A stretch of DNA of 64,000 bases, from contig OZ244721.1 of assembly GCA_965219235.1 (NCBI GenBank), positions 1,984,001-2,048,000 of the forward strand, read 5' to 3'. The notes under the pieces are model-generated. The model worked only from the letters and a program-made list of their open reading frames with translations, did not search any database and was not told where the DNA came from. The first letter of the stretch is position 1, and each line of letters opens with the position of its first letter. This document shows positions 44,898 to 54,700 of this stretch, in pieces. A program made the translations under genes and the position numbers. The stretch comes from CBDHCC01 sp965219235 (lineage in GTDB: Bacteria > Pseudomonadota > Alphaproteobacteria > Sphingomonadales > Sphingomonadaceae).

Positions 44898-45584
44898 TCA
44901 TCGCGCCGACAGGAAGCTCGCCACCGTCAGCCGGCCCGCGCGCGGATCGGCGGTCAGGGCGGCCCGATCGGCGATCGCGGCGCAGTGCAGCAGGCTGCTG
45001 CGATAGATGAGCGCCCGATTGTACCCGGAGGGCACGTGGGCGATGCGCTCGAAGATCGGCGTCGTCCCGGCGATGTAGCCGGGCGGCGGTTCGCCATGGC
45101 GCGCGAAATCTGCCCGCAGCGCATCCAGATAGCGCCGGTGGCGGCCCGCATCGACCGTCTCGAACCCGGTCGAGCGATGTCGGTAGAAGCCCGTTCCCCC
45201 CAGGTCGTCGTGGGTCAGATAGTGAAGGATGGCGATCTTGCCCGCCTCCACTCCGTCGAAATGCGGGATGCGTTGCGGCAGCGACAGGCGGTCGGGCGGC
45301 GTGGTGACCAGCGAGTACAGCACGCGATCGAACTCCAGCCGCTCACGATAACCGAAGACCTCGCGCACCACCGGCGCAAGAACGGCATCCAGCCCCTCGA
45401 AATAGGACGGCCGCACCCGGGCGCGGACGCCCGGATAGAAAGCTCCCATCGGCTCGAAGACGAGCGACGCGGCCTCCGTCGCCAATCGCTCGGGATGGGG
45501 GGAGAAGTCTTCGACGACGACCAGGGGCTCGCCCTCGTGGCCGAGGTGTTCGATCCGAACCGAAGGGCGATGAGCGCAGTCCAT
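44898..45584 (-). CDS. DUF6445 family protein (2OG-Fe(II) oxygenase-like)
   Basis: This 228-residue protein resembles the DUF6445 proteins that accompany tryptophan halogenase and cupin genes in TonB-receptor loci. The fold is suggested by PHFDGVEAGKIAILHYLTHD (H-x-D) and a later HC near residue 200 (YRSSLLHCAAIADRAA), followed by an Arg (PRAGRLTVASF), the layout of the double-stranded beta-helix oxygenases. No biochemical role is known. The gene diverges from the cupin gene across 77 bases and precedes GH30 by 19 bases. Confidence 0.7.
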   Translation of the reverse strand: MDCAHRPSVRIEHLGHEGEPLVVVEDFSPHPERLATEAASLVFEPMGAFYPGVRARVRPSYFEGLDAVLAPVVREVFGYRERLEFDRVLYSLVTTPPDRLSLPQRIPHFDGVEAGKIAILHYLTHDDLGGTGFYRHRSTGFETVDAGRHRRYLDALRADFARHGEPPPGYIAGTTPIFERIAHVPSGYNRALIYRSSLLHCAAIADRAALTADPRAGRLTVASFLSAR

Positions 45585-45661
45585 CAGTTCCGGCCGGCAT
45601 TGACATCGGTGGGACCGTCCAGGAGGCTGGCGTCCCGAACGATCGGATCGGTCCTCACGCC

Positions 45662-46681
45662 ATGCAATCCATTCCGGTCCGGGACGACGTGACCCCCGCC
45701 GTCTTCCAGGACGAAATCCGGCCCGCCGCCCTCCCCGTCGTGATGAAGGGCCTCGCCGCCGATTGGCCGCTCGTGCGGGCCGGCCGCCGGGGCGAGGGCG
45801 CCTGCGTCGAGTATCTGAAGGGGCTGGCGACGCCGATCCCCGTTCCCCATGTCCGCGCCGCGCCCGAGGTCGAGGGCCGGCTGCATTACACCCAGGACGT
45901 GCGCGCGCCCAATTTCGCGCGCGCGACAGCGCCGCTCGGCGACTTCCTGGACGCGCTGATGGCCGAACGGGACAAGGATCGGCCCGATTCGCTCGCGGTA
46001 CAGGGCCTGACCGCGCCCGATCACCTGCCGGGGTTGGCCGAGGCGAACGGGCTCGCGATCGTGCCGCCCGAGATCATCCCGCGCCTGTGGATCGGCAACG
46101 CCGCCAAGGTCGCGATCCACCACGATCCCTCCGAGAACGTCGCGTGCGTCGCGGCGGGCCGACGGCGCTTCACGCTCTTCCCCCCCGATCAGGTCGGCAA
46201 CCTCTATATGGGTCCGTTTCACATGACTCCCGCGGGCACGCAGGTGAGCATGGTCCATGCGAGCGCTCCCGACCTGGGCCGCTATCCCCGCTTCGCCGAG
46301 GCGCTGGCGCACGCCGTGGTGGCGGAGCTGGAACCCGGCGACGCGATCTACATCCCCTATCAGTGGTATCACCATGTCGAGGCGCTCGATGCGGTAAACG
46401 TGCTGGTCAATTACTGGTGGGATCCGGCCCGCGGCGACCTCGGTTCGGCCTGGGACGCGCTGATGCACGGGATGATGACGCTGCGGGCGCTGCCACCCGA
46501 TCAGCGGCGCGCGTGGCGCGCGATGTTCGACCGCTACGTCTTCATGACCGACGGCGATCCTGGGGCGCATCTGCCTCCCCATGCGCGCGGCATCCTCTCG
46601 GCGGGCTCGCCGCAGGAGGTGGCCCGGATGCGTCGCGGACTGATCGCCAATCTGCGGGCGCACGACGATCGATCCCGCTGA
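45662..46681 (+). CDS. Cupin-like JmjC-type protein
   Basis: This 339-residue protein has a JmjC/cupin_8 core: LWIGNAAKVAIHHDPSENVA with the H-x-D iron motif (H153-H154-D155), GRRRFTLFPPDQVGNLYMGP, and a third His in YIPYQWYHHVEALDAVNVLV. It is related to the Pass1-type proteins found beside tryptophan halogenases in alpha- and gammaproteobacterial glycan loci. Family members may hydroxylate proteins, but the target is unknown. It is the only plus-strand gene of the locus and converges with the halogenase gene (eight bases apart). Confidence 0.82.
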   Translation: MQSIPVRDDVTPAVFQDEIRPAALPVVMKGLAADWPLVRAGRRGEGACVEYLKGLATPIPVPHVRAAPEVEGRLHYTQDVRAPNFARATAPLGDFLDALMAERDKDRPDSLAVQGLTAPDHLPGLAEANGLAIVPPEIIPRLWIGNAAKVAIHHDPSENVACVAAGRRRFTLFPPDQVGNLYMGPFHMTPAGTQVSMVHASAPDLGRYPRFAEALAHAVVAELEPGDAIYIPYQWYHHVEALDAVNVLVNYWWDPARGDLGSAWDALMHGMMTLRALPPDQRRAWRAMFDRYVFMTDGDPGAHLPPHARGILSAGSPQEVARMRRGLIANLRAHDDRSR

Positions 46682-46689
46682 ACGACGCA

Positions 46690-48192
46690 TCAATCGGCCG
46701 CCGCGCAGGTCCGGGCGACATAGTCGGCGTGGGCGGGCATCAGACCCACGCATTTGCCGATCACCGCCTCGACATTGTCCAGGAAGCGGGCGATGTCCAC
46801 GTCGCTCTTGATGTCGACCAGCGGATCGTAGCCGCGCGGCACGATGCCCTGGCCCAGGAACACCTGGATCCAGCTTTCCTCCGCGAACAGCTCCTCGTCC
46901 TCGCGGAAGATGCGGCCGTTCGCGGCGAAGAGGTCGATCTTGCGCTGCAATGTGGCGGGCACCTCCATGTCGCGGCAATGCCGCCAGAAGGGCGTGCCGC
47001 CGCGCTCCGTCGCCTTGTAGTGCAGGATGATGAAGTCGCGGATGCGTTCGTATTCGAAATCGGCCTGGCGGTTGAACTCGTCGATGCCGGCCCGATCGAA
47101 GCCCGCGTCGGGGAGCAGGCGCACCAGGCGGATGAGCGCCGACTGGATCAGGTGCAGACTGGTCGATTCGAGCGGCTCGAGGAAGCCGCCGGCCAACCCC
47201 AGCGCGACGCAGTTCTTGTTCCAGATCGCCTTGCGCTTGCCGGTCGTGAAGCGGACGCGCAGAGGATCGGCGCCCGGCGCGCCGTCGAGAGTGTCGAGGA
47301 GGATCCGTTCCGCCTCCGCATCGTCCATGTGGCGGCTGGAATAGACATGGCCGTTGCCGGTGCGGTGCTGCAGCGGGATGCGCCATTGCCAGCCTGCCGG
47401 CCGAGCGGTCGAGCGCGTGTAGGGGGTGAAATCCCCCGATCGCTCGCAGGGCACGGCGATCGCGCGGTCGCAGGGCAACCAGTGGGTCCAGTCCTCATAG
47501 CCGGTCTCCATCGCCTGCTCGATGATCAGACCGCGAAAGCCAGAACAGTCGATGAAGAAATCGGCCTCGACGACCTCCCCGTCTTCCATGGTCACCGATT
47601 CGACGAAACCGTCCCTGCTCCTCAGATTTGCCGCCGCGATCCTGCCTTCTCGCCGCCGCACCCCCCGGTCCTGCGCGAAGGACTTTAGATAACGCGCGTA
47701 GAGACCGGCATCGAAATGGAAGGCGTGGGCGATGTGCGCGATCGGCGAGTCCGGCCGGTCCGTCTGCGCGCGCATGAACCTGTTCCGCAGCGCGGCGGCG
47801 GTGTTGATCGACAGGGTGGCGAAGTCGGCCGCATCGCCCCGCGCGCGCCGCTTGAGCCAGTATTGATGGCAGCGGAGCCATCCCAGGTCCTGTCCGATCA
47901 CCCCGAAGCCGTGGATGTAGCTCGACCCCGGGCGCAGCCAGTCGACGAACTGGATGCCGAGCTTGAACGTGCCCTGGGTGCGCCGCAGGAACTCGTCCTC
48001 GTCCAGCCCCAGCAGTTCGTTGAACTTCTTGATCGCCGGGATCGTCGCCTCGCCGACCCCGATCGTCCCGATCGCGTCGGATTCGACGAGCACGATCTCG
48101 TACAGGCCCTGGAAGAGCTTGCCGAGCAGGGCCGCCGCCATCCAGCCGGCGGACCCCCCGCCCGCGATCAGGATCCTGCACAGTTGCTTCAT
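46690..48192 (-). CDS. Flavin-dependent tryptophan halogenase family protein
   Basis: This 500-residue protein has the FAD-binding GGGSAG (11-16). The catalytic Lys is in GTFKLGIQF (K77), the halogenase signature W-x-W-x-I-P is at 268-273 (WQWRIP), and the catalytic Glu-Ser lies in LEPLEST (E342-S343). All fingerprint residues of true halogenases are thus present. The start at 48192 gives a normal N-terminus; longer frames run into the GH3 gene. It lies 28 bases after the GH3 gene and probably belongs to its transcript. Substrates of halogenases in such glycan loci are unknown. Confidence 0.92.
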   Translation of the reverse strand: MKQLCRILIAGGGSAGWMAAALLGKLFQGLYEIVLVESDAIGTIGVGEATIPAIKKFNELLGLDEDEFLRRTQGTFKLGIQFVDWLRPGSSYIHGFGVIGQDLGWLRCHQYWLKRRARGDAADFATLSINTAAALRNRFMRAQTDRPDSPIAHIAHAFHFDAGLYARYLKSFAQDRGVRRREGRIAAANLRSRDGFVESVTMEDGEVVEADFFIDCSGFRGLIIEQAMETGYEDWTHWLPCDRAIAVPCERSGDFTPYTRSTARPAGWQWRIPLQHRTGNGHVYSSRHMDDAEAERILLDTLDGAPGADPLRVRFTTGKRKAIWNKNCVALGLAGGFLEPLESTSLHLIQSALIRLVRLLPDAGFDRAGIDEFNRQADFEYERIRDFIILHYKATERGGTPFWRHCRDMEVPATLQRKIDLFAANGRIFREDEELFAEESWIQVFLGQGIVPRGYDPLVDIKSDVDIARFLDNVEAVIGKCVGLMPAHADYVARTCAAAD

Positions 48193-48220
48193 AACCGTGC
48201 GTTTCGTCGACCTCCTATGG

Positions 48221-50200
48221 TCACGGCGCGCCGCAATCCGCAAAGGACGTGGCGACCGGCAGGGTGCCGAGGGGTCGGCCCTGCCCGTAACGCAGACCAT
48301 AGCCCGGCGCGAATCGCACCGCCATGCCGGGACCCGGGCCGGTGGAACACGCCGATCCCGGCCACGCGAAGGACAGCCGGCCGGTGAAGTCGTGGGCCAC
48401 CGATCCGTCCGGCCCGCGCAGCAGCAGATCGGCGATACCCGCCGCCTCGGTGCCCGGCAGGAACGCCGCGACGAACGCATCCGACAGGTTCATCAGGTCG
48501 TCGGCATAGACGGTGCGGCCCGAATAGAGCACCGACACCACCGGCACGCCCTTGCCCGCGACGCGCCGCAGCGCCGCCAGATCGGCGGGATGGCGTGTGC
48601 TGTGCCGCAGGGTGGCGGGATAGGGGATGTCCCCCTTCGTCTCCGCATAGGGCGTCTCGCCGAGGACCGCGATCACGGCGGAATAGTCGGACGGATCGAC
48701 GCCGGCTCCATCCGGGGAAAAGACGACGTGGTCCTGCCCCAACGCCTTGCGCAGCGCGCCGACCAGCGTGTCGCCGGTGGTGAAGTCGCCGTTGACGTTC
48801 TCCGTCCCCTGCCAGGTCAGCGACCAACCGCCCGTCTGGTTGGAGAAGCTGTCGGCGCTCTCCCCAACGACGAGCAGTTTGCCGCTCCTCGCGAGCGGCA
48901 GGACACCCCCGTCGTTCTTCAGCAGCACCGCCGACTTGCGCACCGCCTCCCGCGCGAGATCGGTCGCCACGACCGCCCCCGCCTTGCCGTCGAACCGGCT
49001 GGCGGACGGCGCCTTGTCGAACAGGCCCGATCGCATCTTGACGCGCAGGATGCGGGTGACCGCGTCGTCGATGCGCGCCATGGGGATGCGGCCTTCGCGG
49101 ACGTCGGCGACGGTGTTGTCGATGAACGCGCGCCAGTCCTCCGGCACCATGAACAGGTCGATGCCCGCGTTCACGGCCTGCGGACAATGGACCTTCGTGC
49201 AGCCCGGCACCTGTTCGATCGCGTTCCAGTCGGACACGACGAACCCGTCGAACCCCAGCCGCCCCTTCAGCACGCCGGTCAGCAACTCGCGGTTGCCGTG
49301 CATCTTGCCGTGCGCCGTCCCGGCGGGGTCGGTCCAGCTGTTGTACGACACCATCACCGTCTGAACGCCCGCGTCCAGCGCGGCGTAATAGCCGGCGCCG
49401 TGAACGGCGATCATCTCCCTCGGGCTCGCCCGGTTCTCGCCCTGGTCCACCCCCCGGTCCGTGCCGCCGTCGCCGATGAAGTGCTTGGCGGTGGCCACGA
49501 CATCGCCGTCCCCGGTCAATCCGTCCTGCAGCCCCCGCACCATCGCATCGGCATAGCGCGCGACCAGCGCCGGATCGCCGCCGTAGCTCTCGTATGTCCG
49601 GCCCCAGCGCTGGTTCTGAACGACCGCCAGGGTGGGCGCGAACACCCAGGTGATGCCCGTGGCGCGCACGGCCTTCGCCGTCGCCCGCCCGATGCGCATC
49701 ACCAGGTCCGGATCGTGCGCCGCGCCCAGGCCGATATTGTGGGGAAAGAGCGTCGCGCCCATGACGTTGTTGTGGCCGTGGACGGCGTCGGTGCCCCAGA
49801 TCACCGGGATCGGCACCGCCATGTCGCTCGCCATCGAGGCCCGGTAATAACGGTCCGACAGCGCCGCCCAGTCGGATACGGACGCGTGCTTGTCCATGTT
49901 CGGCCAGGCGCCGCCGCCGTTGAGGATCGAGCCGATGTAATGGTCCCGCACCTCCTCGGGGGTGATGGAGCGGATGTCCGCCTGCGTCATCTGCCCGATC
50001 TTCTGCTCCAGCGTCATCCCCTGCACGATGGCGGCGATACGCGCCTCCATCGCCGCGTCCAGACCGATGGGGCTGCGATGACGGGGCCACTCGACCGCGC
50101 CGGCGGCGGGCGTGGCTTCAGAGGCCAGCTGTCGCGGCGAAGGGGTCGCGCACCCGGTCAGCACCAGCGAAACGGCCAGCGCGAGGGAAGAGTCTCTCAT
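48221..50200 (-). CDS. GH3-family beta-glucosidase lipoprotein
   Basis: This 659-residue exo-acting glycosidase has lipobox VLTGC (C17). The N-terminal GH3 barrel shows MTLEQKIGQMTQADIRSITP, IPVIWGTDAVHGHNNVMGAT, KHFIGDGGTDRG and the nucleophile Asp in GFVVSDWNAIEQ (D324). The C-terminal alpha/beta sandwich (KSAVLLKNDGGVLPLARSGK) follows, but no fibronectin-like domain, so it is a short form. Close families release glucose from beta-glucan oligosaccharides in the periplasm. It lies 77 bases after the TonB receptor gene and before the halogenase gene. Confidence 0.93.
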   Translation of the reverse strand: MRDSSLALAVSLVLTGCATPSPRQLASEATPAAGAVEWPRHRSPIGLDAAMEARIAAIVQGMTLEQKIGQMTQADIRSITPEEVRDHYIGSILNGGGAWPNMDKHASVSDWAALSDRYYRASMASDMAVPIPVIWGTDAVHGHNNVMGATLFPHNIGLGAAHDPDLVMRIGRATAKAVRATGITWVFAPTLAVVQNQRWGRTYESYGGDPALVARYADAMVRGLQDGLTGDGDVVATAKHFIGDGGTDRGVDQGENRASPREMIAVHGAGYYAALDAGVQTVMVSYNSWTDPAGTAHGKMHGNRELLTGVLKGRLGFDGFVVSDWNAIEQVPGCTKVHCPQAVNAGIDLFMVPEDWRAFIDNTVADVREGRIPMARIDDAVTRILRVKMRSGLFDKAPSASRFDGKAGAVVATDLAREAVRKSAVLLKNDGGVLPLARSGKLLVVGESADSFSNQTGGWSLTWQGTENVNGDFTTGDTLVGALRKALGQDHVVFSPDGAGVDPSDYSAVIAVLGETPYAETKGDIPYPATLRHSTRHPADLAALRRVAGKGVPVVSVLYSGRTVYADDLMNLSDAFVAAFLPGTEAAGIADLLLRGPDGSVAHDFTGRLSFAWPGSACSTGPGPGMAVRFAPGYGLRYGQGRPLGTLPVATSFADCGAP

Positions 50201-50277
50201 TCCGCGGTGTCTTTCATGTGGGACTGCCGAACGGACGCACCGGTCGCAGCCCGGGCGTAAGCGACCGGCCCATCCGT

Positions 50278-53244
50278 TCAGAAGCGGTAGTTGACGCCGA
50301 GCAGGAAGTTTCGGCCATATTTCTCGTAGGTTTCCAGCAGCGCGCCGCCATCGGCGGTCATCGTCCCGCCATTGTCCAGGCCGAGCCGGGTGCGATAGGG
50401 CGAGTTGGTCAGGTTGTTGACCTGCAGCAGCACGCCCAATCCCTTCAGGGAGCCGCCCTGGAGGGTGTAGCCGATCTGCGCGTCGACCTGCCGGTCGGCG
50501 AGGATCTCGGTGGCCCCGCGCGTGGCGAACAGCTGCACCACCTCGCCCTTGAACCCCGAGCGATAGCGCTGGCTGATCCGCGCCTGGAACCCGTCCCGCT
50601 CGTAATAGCCGGTGATATTGTAGATCGTGCCCGACAATCCGGGGATGCGGACCGCCTGCTCCGGGTCGGGATTGGAGGTCGGGTTGAGGTTCGACTTGGT
50701 CAGCGACAGGCTGCCGATCACGCCCAGGCCCTCGAGCGGTCTGGCGATCGTCCCGAAGTTGAACGCGCCACTGAACTCCAGGCCCTTGATCGAGCCGCCC
50801 TTGCCGTTCGCCGGAAGCGTGATCTGGCCGAGGCGGCTGATGGTGACGTCGTCCGGGATGGAGGACGCGGAACGCGGCAGCGGGATGCCGGTGAAGTCGA
50901 AGACGCCGCTCTGCTGGTAGATGTAGGTCTTGAGATCCTTGTAGAATCCCGCGATCGACAGATAGGACGTCTGGTTGATGTACCATTCATAGGCCAGGTC
51001 GAACGCGGTGGCGCGCCAGGGCCGAAGCTTGGGATTGCCGCCGCTGGCCGAGAACGGATTGACGACGCTGCCGGGCGGACAACTCTGCTGCCCGCTGCAG
51101 ACGAGGGAATTGAATCCCGGCGTCACGTTCGCCCGCATCTCGTCCAGTCGCGGCCGCGCGGTGGTCTTGGCCGCCGCCGCGCGCAGCCGATGCCCGCCGC
51201 CGAGATCGTAGATCAGGTTGAGGCTGGGCAGGACGTCGGTGTATTCGTCCCCGTCCTTGATCGGGATCGGCACGACGGGTCCACCGTCGAGGCCGTTGAT
51301 GATAACGCCGGTCGATTCCTGCTTCTGCGGGATGATCTGAAGTCCGACATTGCCCCGCAGCCGACCCCAGTCGATGTTGGCGCGGGCATAGACGGTGAAG
51401 ACGTCCTCCTGGATATCCCAGTTCTTGTCGTAGAAGTTCGCGTCCTCGATCGGCACGATGTCGTAATAGGTGTCGAGCAGGTCGGACGGATTGAAGCTCA
51501 GCACATCGCCGAACCCCGCGAAGCCGAGCGAGGTGGGGGGCTTCAGGAACGACGGGTCGACAAGCGTTTGCTGCCGGCCGTTCTTCAGGAACAGGTCGTT
51601 GTCGCTGACCCGCTTCGTCTTGTCGCGATGCGTGTAGTTGACCCCGAGATCGAGCCCGCTGAAGAAGCCCTCGACATCCTTGGTGAACCCCAGTTCCACC
51701 GAATAGACCTTTTCCTTCACGTCGGGAAAGCGGATCGCGCCGTCGTGGCCCCAGCCCCCCCAGGGCGCGCGGTCGCCGAGCGAGACCTGCGAGGCATCCG
51801 CATAGTCGAGCCCCTCCGAATAGGTGGGGAAGCCGTCGGCCGGAGTGTTGAAGTCGATCGAATCGAACGTGCGTCCGACATCCTGCGTGTCCGGAGTCAC
51901 GCCGCCAACACCCAGACCATAGCCAGCGTAGGTCTCCAGGACCGTTTCACGCCGCTTGTTGGTCGAATAGGAGAGGTCGAGCGCGATCCGGGTCTGGTCG
52001 TCGATCTCGAGCTGGTTGTTCATGCCGGCGGAGAACAGCTTGTCCTTGCGGGTGTTGTTGTCGTTGCGGATGATCGGCACGACCTGGTTGGCGGTGCCGG
52101 ACACGCCCACGGCCGAACCGCCGCGATCCTCGGTCACCACATTGGTGAACTTCGGAATATCCGTGTTTCCGTTGTCGGCGTAGGGGTTGGAGAAATACTG
52201 CGCCCCGCGCCTGATCTCATCCTGATCGAACTCGGAGTAATAGACGTCGAGGATGGACTTGAAACGGTCGTCCGGACGCCACTCGAGGATGCCGATCGCC
52301 GCGTCCCGATTGTTGAGCCGGGAGGTGACGAAGAGCTCCTGGCCGTTGACGACCAGGGCATCCCTGGCCGCTTCGGGCGACACGAACGGGATCGGCGGCC
52401 TCATCTCCTCCTCCGGAAAGTCCCGCTGGCCGCTGAAGCTCTCGTAGTTGTAGGCCTTGAAGTGCCGATTGGAGCTCGGTGAATCCAGGTGCGCGTAGCC
52501 AAGCGCGATGCCGAGCGTGTCGTTGGCGAACTGGTCGATGTAGCTGATGCTGAACCGGCCGCCGTAGTTGCGGACGTCGTCGTTGAGACGCGACCCCTCG
52601 TTCTTCTCACCGCGGATGTTGACCGCGATCGCGCGCTTGCCGAAGGTCAGCGGATTGACCGTGCGAAGGTCGGCCGTGCCCGACAGCCCGAAGCCGGCGA
52701 TGCGGGCGTCCGGCGTCTTGTAGATGACCACGCTCGACAGCAGCTCCGAGGGATACTGATCGAACTCGACCGCGCGGTTGTCACCGGAACTGGCCTGCTG
52801 ACGGCCGTTCAGCAGCGTGGTGGTAAAATCGGGAGCCAGGCCGCGGATGGAGATGACCTGAGCCCGCCCTTCGACGCGCTGCGCGGCGAGGCCGGGGAGA
52901 CGCGCGATCGACTCGGCGATCGACACGTCGGGCAGCTTGCCGATGTCCTCGGCGGAGACCGCCTCAACGATAGAGGTCTCGTTGCGCTTGAGATCGATGG
53001 AATCCTTGATCCCGCGGCGGATGCCCGTGATGACGATGCCATCGCCGGTGACGTCGTCGCCGGAAGGAGCCACGGGTGGCGGGGATGTGGACTCGTCCTC
53101 GTCGCCAGGCACCGGAGCCGCCGCCTCTTGGGCCGCGATCCGGGCGGGAGCGGCCATGGCGAGCGCCAGGGCCGAAGCCGTCAGGCACAGTCTGACCGTT
53201 GGTGTCAGGCTCCGGTAATCCTTGGGCGCAAAATCAACCTTCAT
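50278..53244 (-). CDS. TonB-dependent receptor (TonB-Xanth-Caul type)
   Basis: This 988-residue outer-membrane receptor has a signal peptide (LCLTASALALAMAAPARIAA), a Pro/Asp/Glu-rich linker and the TonB-box/plug start DGIVITGIRRGIKDSIDLKR. ADIGKLPDVSIAESIARLPG-type plug sequence and a 22-strand barrel ending in GRNFLLGVNYRF follow (terminal aromatic Phe). This type imports oligosaccharides in sphingomonads and caulobacters. The start at 53244 is chosen because it immediately precedes the signal peptide. It is the first gene of the receptor-GH3-halogenase transcript. Confidence 0.94.
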   Translation of the reverse strand: MKVDFAPKDYRSLTPTVRLCLTASALALAMAAPARIAAQEAAAPVPGDEDESTSPPPVAPSGDDVTGDGIVITGIRRGIKDSIDLKRNETSIVEAVSAEDIGKLPDVSIAESIARLPGLAAQRVEGRAQVISIRGLAPDFTTTLLNGRQQASSGDNRAVEFDQYPSELLSSVVIYKTPDARIAGFGLSGTADLRTVNPLTFGKRAIAVNIRGEKNEGSRLNDDVRNYGGRFSISYIDQFANDTLGIALGYAHLDSPSSNRHFKAYNYESFSGQRDFPEEEMRPPIPFVSPEAARDALVVNGQELFVTSRLNNRDAAIGILEWRPDDRFKSILDVYYSEFDQDEIRRGAQYFSNPYADNGNTDIPKFTNVVTEDRGGSAVGVSGTANQVVPIIRNDNNTRKDKLFSAGMNNQLEIDDQTRIALDLSYSTNKRRETVLETYAGYGLGVGGVTPDTQDVGRTFDSIDFNTPADGFPTYSEGLDYADASQVSLGDRAPWGGWGHDGAIRFPDVKEKVYSVELGFTKDVEGFFSGLDLGVNYTHRDKTKRVSDNDLFLKNGRQQTLVDPSFLKPPTSLGFAGFGDVLSFNPSDLLDTYYDIVPIEDANFYDKNWDIQEDVFTVYARANIDWGRLRGNVGLQIIPQKQESTGVIINGLDGGPVVPIPIKDGDEYTDVLPSLNLIYDLGGGHRLRAAAAKTTARPRLDEMRANVTPGFNSLVCSGQQSCPPGSVVNPFSASGGNPKLRPWRATAFDLAYEWYINQTSYLSIAGFYKDLKTYIYQQSGVFDFTGIPLPRSASSIPDDVTISRLGQITLPANGKGGSIKGLEFSGAFNFGTIARPLEGLGVIGSLSLTKSNLNPTSNPDPEQAVRIPGLSGTIYNITGYYERDGFQARISQRYRSGFKGEVVQLFATRGATEILADRQVDAQIGYTLQGGSLKGLGVLLQVNNLTNSPYRTRLGLDNGGTMTADGGALLETYEKYGRNFLLGVNYRF

Positions 53245-53325
53245 GGCTACCCTCTTCCCCTTCGCGGCGCATTGAATGCGCTCATCTTCGTTCGTGCGAC
53301 CCAACATCGAACTGGCGTTCGAAGA

Positions 53326-53341
53326 TTGGGAGCGCTTCCAA
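53326..53341. promoter_or_regulatory. LacI-type operator before the TonB receptor gene
   Basis: TTGGGAGCGCTTCCAA is a 16-base palindrome with a single mismatch and the central CG pair typical of LacI-family sites. It lies 82 bases upstream of the receptor start and about 75 bases after the lacI-like gene's stop codon, so it would control the receptor-GH3-halogenase unit. Confidence 0.75.
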
Positions 53342-53415
53342 CTTTTAATCCATGGCGCGGCTGAGCGCAATCGCGAATGATAAAAAAGCGCCGAAGCGGC
53401 TGAGCGGAGGCCGGT

Positions 53416-54462
53416 CTAGGGTGGCGGAGCCGCCGACTGGCGCACCACGACGTGGTGATCGACGTAGTCGACCTGACGCTCGTGGCGGCCCGCCGATCCC
53501 GCCTCGATCGCGCTGACGAGCAGTCCGGCAGCCTTTCTGGCGATCTCCTTGATGGGCTGATGCACGGTCGTCAGCGGAGGCCAGACAATTGCTGACATCG
53601 GCGTGTCGTCGAACCCGACGACCGACATCCGATCGGGAACGGCGATTGCGTGCTTGTGGCAGACCAGCAAAACGCCCGCAGCCATGTCGTCGTTGGCGCA
53701 CACGATGGCGGTCGTGTCCGGTGCGACCGTCAGGAGCTGTTCGCCGCATTCGATTCCGGAATGAAAGGTGAAATTGCCGCGCAGGCAACTCGCTTCATCC
53801 GGATCAATCCCTCCCTTCATCAGCGCTCGTTGAAATCCCGTGTAGCGGCTCTCAGCCGACACATGTCCTTCCAAACCTTTGATGTAACCAAAGCGTCGGT
53901 GGCCGAGCTCGACAAGGTAGGACGCAAGGTCGTAACCTGCGGCTTCGTCATCAATCCCGATCGATGCCACGATCTTTCGAACAGCCGCCCCGGCTGAAAT
54001 ACAGATGACGGGGCAGCCGATTGCCATGACAGCAGTGACAAGGTCCGGTTCATCCGAAAAAGGTGGCGGCAGGATGAGCCCATCGGACCGGCCCTCCTCC
54101 ACCAGCGCGATGATACGCGTTTGCCAGCTGTCGCCGCGATAGTCGACGGTCTGAATAGTCAATTGGTATCCGTGCTGGGCGCAACAGGTCAGAGCGCCCA
54201 ATTCCAAACCCGAAAAATAGTAGCTGTTGGGTTCGGCATCGAGATCGGAGGCATGGATCAACAGAATCTGGCGGCTGTTGCCCGCTGCGAGGTTGCGCGC
54301 CTGAACGTTTACTTGATAGCCGATCTGGGAGACCGCATCCATCACTCGTGCGCGCATCGAGGGCCGGACGTGCGGGCCGCCGTTGATCACCCGCGACACC
54401 GTTGTGCGGCCTACGCCGGAGAGCGCGGCAACATCATCGATCGTAGGCTTTCGCGGTCTCAA
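53416..54462 (-). CDS. LacI-family transcriptional regulator
   Basis: This 348-residue repressor or activator begins RPRKPTIDDVAALSGVGRTT, the LacI helix-turn-helix, with the hinge helix QARNLAAGNS and a periplasmic-binding-like sensor domain (HASDLDAEPNSYYFSGLELG through VVGFDDTPMSAIVWPPLTTV). A TTG at 54462 preceded by GGGAGGG is the preferred start; a TTG at 54510 would add 16 residues of poor match. It probably senses a sugar from the glucan and binds the palindrome next to it. Confidence 0.92.
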   Translation of the reverse strand: MRPRKPTIDDVAALSGVGRTTVSRVINGGPHVRPSMRARVMDAVSQIGYQVNVQARNLAAGNSRQILLIHASDLDAEPNSYYFSGLELGALTCCAQHGYQLTIQTVDYRGDSWQTRIIALVEEGRSDGLILPPPFSDEPDLVTAVMAIGCPVICISAGAAVRKIVASIGIDDEAAGYDLASYLVELGHRRFGYIKGLEGHVSAESRYTGFQRALMKGGIDPDEASCLRGNFTFHSGIECGEQLLTVAPDTTAIVCANDDMAAGVLLVCHKHAIAVPDRMSVVGFDDTPMSAIVWPPLTTVHQPIKEIARKAAGLLVSAIEAGSAGRHERQVDYVDHHVVVRQSAAPPP

Positions 54463-54700
54463 TCTACCCTCCCTGAGCGCGGACCTATGCCGCCCGAAAT
54501 TGCTTCGCAAGCAGCCTTGATGAGGATTGAGAGAACAATGGCACCCCCGCGAACGGTCGTTCAGTTGGCAGCTAAAGCCGAAGAGCCCCAGATCCGGTCG
54601 GCCGCGACACCTTGACGTTCTCTAGAGACGATCCGTGCTCGCTCCATGTACGAACCCGGATGCGGGATGAACCCATGCGACAATCCATCCGCGCGGGCCA

